Source of the DNA: Acidobacteriota bacterium
GTDB taxonomy: Bacteria; Actinomycetota; Acidimicrobiia; Spongiisociales; UBA5794
DNA: 45,746 nt
NCBI GenBank assembly: GCA_022562055.1
Contig: JADFQA010000026.1
Span: forward strand, 1 to 45,746
Direction of reading: 5' to 3'
How positions within the stretch are numbered: the first letter of the stretch is position 1; every line of letters starts with the position of its first letter. The notes under the pieces were generated by a model, which saw only the letters and a program-made list of their open reading frames with translations, made no database searches and had not been told where the DNA came from. The translations under genes and the position numbers were made by a program. Below are positions 43,185-45,746 of this stretch, one piece after another.

Positions 43185-43795
43185 CTGTCGACCTTGACCA
43201 GATCGATCTCCCCGCCATGGACAGCGTTGGCAAGGTCGATCGCCAGTTGATCGGTCACGGCCAGCAGGACCCGAACCTGGTCGCCAAAGGCGTTCGACTC
43301 GGCGAGCTGTGCGGAGATCACGAAGACGTCCGATGCAAGGACGACGGTCGTCATATCGGATGTGGCTGCGCTGCCCCTGGTGACGAGGATATCCACGGTG
43401 TCGCCAGCCTGGAGCAACCCGAGGACAGCCTGGGTAGCGGGAACTGTCAACGCCATCTGTTGCGGCGCAGAAAGCTGTTGTGGCGGTCTGATCAAAGATG
43501 TCAGAAGCGGCTCACCTGCGGCGAGCGGGGCGACCAGCGTCCAGGTTGCGAGCTCCCCGATGTCTGACCCGACGATCAGGCCCTCGGTGTTGTCAACATC
43601 GCGGTAGGAAATCTCTAGGTCCCCGAGGGGAGTACCCGCCGGGAGTGCTCCGTCTGCGACAAGGACCGGCGTCAGATCGGGAGATGCGGTCATCCCGAGT
43701 ACCAGGATCGCCGCCAGGAACCCAGCCCCGAGCGCTATGGCGGTTCTGCGGTCGATTGAAGGGATGGTCGCGAGGCGTTGCGCGATGGTTGTCAT
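43181..43795 (-). CDS. cpaB: CpaB/RcpC-like pilus assembly protein (SAF domain)
   Basis: One N-terminal membrane helix (TAIALGAGFLAAILVLGM) is followed by an extracytoplasmic SAF-type domain (LVADGALPAGTPLGDLEI) and a second beta domain with VPATQAVLGLLQAGDTVDIL. It is the periplasm-facing factor of Tad systems, thought to help pilin assembly or gating. 204 aa. The start overlaps the stop of the preceding small gene. Confidence 0.85.
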   Translation of the reverse strand: MTTIAQRLATIPSIDRRTAIALGAGFLAAILVLGMTASPDLTPVLVADGALPAGTPLGDLEISYRDVDNTEGLIVGSDIGELATWTLVAPLAAGEPLLTSLIRPPQQLSAPQQMALTVPATQAVLGLLQAGDTVDILVTRGSAATSDMTTVVLASDVFVISAQLAESNAFGDQVRVLLAVTDQLAIDLANAVHGGEIDLVKVDR

Positions 43796-44148
43796 TGGCG
43801 AACCTCGACCGAAACGATGCTGCGCAGCATGATGAGCCTGCTCGTTGCGTCATACCGAACAGTGATGTGGTCGGCGCCGACGCTTTCGATGATCCCGCGG
43901 TGCATATGCCCGTCGGTGGTCGCAACAAGCGCTGTGGCGGACGCATCTGCAAGGTTGAGCATGCGGTCCCGCAGAGTTGTGCGCCGCACCGCTGCAGCCC
44001 GTGCGGCGTGTTGTTCGGCGAGCAGCGTTGCGTCGAGCTGTCGTCGTAGCTCCCTACCGATCCCGACAAGGTCGGGGTGTGTACCAGCCTCCACCGTGTG
44101 CCTTCCTAATGGCCGTGATTCCATATAATCACTGTTAGTTGGAGACAA
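43792..44148 (-). CDS. Unknown small protein, first gene of the tad operon
   Basis: A 118 aa protein. The N-terminal half is an Ala/Arg-rich helix (RELRRQLDATLLAEQHAARA), and the C-terminal half has an LSm/SH3-like look (GHMHRGIIESVGADHITVRY). The TTG at 44148 or ATG 44124 (MESRPLGR) could be the start; neither has a clear ribosome site. The stop overlaps cpaB, tying it to the pilus operon. I do not recognise the family and give no function. Confidence 0.6.
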   Translation of the reverse strand: MSPTNSDYMESRPLGRHTVEAGTHPDLVGIGRELRRQLDATLLAEQHAARAAAVRRTTLRDRMLNLADASATALVATTDGHMHRGIIESVGADHITVRYDATSRLIMLRSIVSVEVRQ

Positions 44149-44222
44149 TCAAGGGACACGGGATTCTTTTTTTCGCGACCGGTCCAAACATGGGCATTGA
44201 TGGACTAGTGCGGTGGGTATAT

Positions 44223-44278
44223 TTGGATTCTGGCGCTAATCCAGCTCGTATACGGTGGTGTATAACGCCAGAATCCAA
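44223..44278. repeat. Hairpin element, copy B
   Basis: Arms TTGGATTCTGGCG (44223-44235) and CGCCAGAATCCAA (44266-44278) are perfect 13-bp inverse complements around 30 nt. The 46-nt core has the same ends and length as copy A. It shares TGGATTCTGGCGCTAA with the reverse complement of copy C. It lies 9 nt downstream of the PPOX gene stop (minus strand). Confidence 0.85.
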
Positions 44279-44287
44279 TTCGACGGG

Positions 44288-44722
44288 TCAGCCGGCGACG
44301 TTGACTTTGGCCACGATGTGGTCGATCTTTACGCGGACGACTAGCTCACCAGGGACCGCATTTCGTTTCCCAATCGCCTCGGCTACATCCGCACCCATGT
44401 AGCGACCACCGATGCGGGTGGCCCACTTGAGGAGTTCCTCGGGATCGGTCGATGTGGTTGTGGTACCCGAAATCGTCAGGAACGAAAACGGCGGTGCCTC
44501 GTCATCGAGACACAGCGAGACCCGTGGGTCGCGCAGGATTGCCTTCCCCTTGATCGTATTGGCCCCTGTCATAAAGATGACGTCGTCGCCGTCGAGATCG
44601 ATCCACACCGGGGCAATGTGGGGAGCACCGTCCTTGCGGACCACCGCAAGTTTTGCAGTGCGCGCCGGGAGCGCAGCAATGAACTCTTTCCACCACCCGG
44701 GTGGAGCTTCGTGATATCCCAT
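44288..44722 (-). CDS. Pyridoxamine 5'-phosphate oxidase-family protein (PPOX, possibly F420/FMN-dependent)
   Basis: A 144 aa split-barrel domain. ARTAKLAVVRKDGAPHIAPV, VWIDLDGDDVIFMT, ANTIKGKAILRDPRVSLCLD and a final FxFLTISGTTT fit the PPOX family, whose actinobacterial members often use F420 or FMN. ATG 44722 gives MGYHEAPPGWWKEF. It is divergent from the DUF4259 gene, with 102 bp between starts. The cofactor is inference. Confidence 0.85.
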   Translation of the reverse strand: MGYHEAPPGWWKEFIAALPARTAKLAVVRKDGAPHIAPVWIDLDGDDVIFMTGANTIKGKAILRDPRVSLCLDDEAPPFSFLTISGTTTTSTDPEELLKWATRIGGRYMGADVAEAIGKRNAVPGELVVRVKIDHIVAKVNVAG

Positions 44723-44824
44723 GATGAGCCGAACCGTAGCGCGCAACGCCGGGTCCGCGTATGGGAGGTTGCTACGGCGGGGTATGGTTGCAAGCTGGCA
44801 TTCCGGTGGCGAGAGGAGATCACG

Positions 44825-45220
44825 GTGGGCACGTGGGGCACGGGACCATTTGAAAACGACGACGCTGTCGACTGGGTCTCCGAGCTCTATGACGGTGGCG
44901 GCATCGACACGTGTCGCGAGGCGTTGCGTGCCGCGACCGTGGAGGGCTACCTGGAGATGTATGTGGGGGCTGCCGCGATCGCGGCTGCCGAAATCATTGC
45001 TGCCGCGGTTGGCAGAGCATCAAGCGATCTACCCGGTGAGTTCTTCGAATGGCTGATCGACAACGACGACGTCCCGACAAGTGCCGACATAACCCTGGCT
45101 CGCAATGCCGTGGAGCGTATTTCCGGCGAAGACTCAGAAGTCGCCGACCTGTGGCAAGATGCCAGGGATGCAAGTTGGGCGTCCCGAGTTGAAGAACTTC
45201 TCGTCCGGCTTGCGGACTAG
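44825..45220 (+). CDS. DUF4259 family protein
   Basis: A 131 aa protein. The start MGTWGTGPFENDDAVDWVSE (here VGTWG...) is the signature of DUF4259, a helical family of unknown function. GTG 44825 follows AGGAG by 6 nt; the longer open frame upstream is not protein-like. No operon partner. Confidence 0.88.
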   Translation: MGTWGTGPFENDDAVDWVSELYDGGGIDTCREALRAATVEGYLEMYVGAAAIAAAEIIAAAVGRASSDLPGEFFEWLIDNDDVPTSADITLARNAVERISGEDSEVADLWQDARDASWASRVEELLVRLAD

Positions 45221-45314
45221 CCACCCTAGGAAACCGCACCCGCCTCTGCGCGATGCCGAATGTCTGCCAGCTATATCGCCCGGGTGGGTCGCTGACGCCT
45301 CCCCTCTCGACATC

Positions 45315-45746
45315 TCAGCCTGCTGTGAGGGCCTTGCGAAAGGCCGTTACTGCAGCGGCGAAAAGCACGACCGCGAACACGCCGAGCATCGTGAGTTCGA
45401 TGACGATGTCGCTGACACCGCCGCCGCGCCGGACGATGTCGCCGAACGCGTCCAACGCCCAGGCGTGCGGGAGAAGGTGTGAGACGTTGCGCATTGTCGG
45501 GGAGAAGATCTCTGGGGGCACCATTGCGCCACCGAGGGCGGCGGCGGCCAACCCGATAAACACTCCCAGCGACCCAGCCTGTTGGTCGTTGTTGACTAGC
45601 GATCCGAGCAGCATCGACGCGCTGGCCGACACCAGGGCAAACAGCACGATGATGATCGTTGCCGGCAGCAGGGCGCCCCAGAAGACACCAAAGAGCAACG
45701 CTGACCCGATAGCTATGACGAGGGCCTGCAGCAGCGCGACTGCGAA
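45315..45746 (-). CDS. ABC-2 type transporter permease, C-terminal part (5' end outside window)
   Basis: The frame is open to the last base and begins inside a membrane helix (FAVALLQALVIAIGSALLFG), so the N-terminus lies beyond the window. Several hydrophobic helices, VSASASMLLGSLVNNDQQAG and the loop VPPEIFSPTMRNVSHLLPHA are typical of ABC-2 exporter permeases. The final part is IELTMLGVFAVVLFAAAVTA. At least 143 residues; the ATPase partner is presumably upstream outside the window. Confidence 0.85.
   Translation of the reverse strand, partial: FAVALLQALVIAIGSALLFGVFWGALLPATIIIVLFALVSASASMLLGSLVNNDQQAGSLGVFIGLAAAALGGAMVPPEIFSPTMRNVSHLLPHAWALDAFGDIVRRGGGVSDIVIELTMLGVFAVVLFAAAVTAFRKALTAG

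Overview
This 45.7 kb window looks like chromosomal DNA of a GC-rich actinobacterium. The class Acidimicrobiia or a close relative is my best guess, but it is inference. The signs are many GTG starts, 4-nt ATGA/GTGA gene overlaps, a DivIVA-type coiled-coil protein, a Tad pilus locus without a secretin, DUF2332 and PPOX-type proteins, and cysteine-containing SLH-like cassettes (GITKGCNPP...FCP) on secreted proteins. Both ends cut through genes. There is one tRNA (Lys), and no rRNA, CRISPR array or recognisable transposase.

Layout. 0-7 kb: the end of a secreted Calx-beta/PKD/SLH-like protein, a phosphohexomutase, ATP-type PEP carboxykinase, a DivIVA-like coiled coil and the scar of a trypsin-like protease. 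7.4-11.3 kb: sulfate activation (fused Sat-CysC plus CysQ), then a lipoprotein thioredoxin and a CcdA-like membrane protein that together resemble a split DipZ. 11.4-17.3 kb: a lipoprotein, a frameshifted SnoaL-like gene, TrhO, a decayed stretch, tRNA-Lys, an unknown membrane protein, a 5'-3' exonuclease and a phytoene-dehydrogenase-like flavoprotein. 17.5-20.3 kb: a Crp-family regulator divergent from two homologous multi-pass membrane proteins of unknown function, a strong bidirectional terminator and HU. 20.5-33.2 kb: an ammonium transporter, two ABC exporters, a crotonase, a thioesterase, DoxX, two lipoproteins, an SRAP protein, DUF2332, an EamA transporter and a nitroreductase.

33.2-38.2 kb is accessory: a 0.7 kb stretch without a recognisable gene, a UreI/AmiS-like membrane protein, a VapB-like remnant, a DUF3467/antitoxin/toxin operon, a beta-helix surface-protein gene broken by at least five frameshifts, and VapBC. 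38.2-44.1 kb is a minus-strand Tad (Flp) pilus operon in the order small protein, cpaB, tadZ-like, tadA, tadB, tadC, Flp-like pilin and three TadE-like pseudopilins. Its genes are chained by short overlaps, and no prepilin peptidase is present. The window ends with a PPOX protein, a DUF4259 protein and a truncated ABC-2 permease.

The most unusual items are the Crp-linked pair of homologous membrane proteins, a three-copy family of about 46-nt hairpin elements that each sit just 3' of a minus-strand gene, and a pilin and TadE-like reading frame separated by one in-frame UAG with no ordinary start codon between them.
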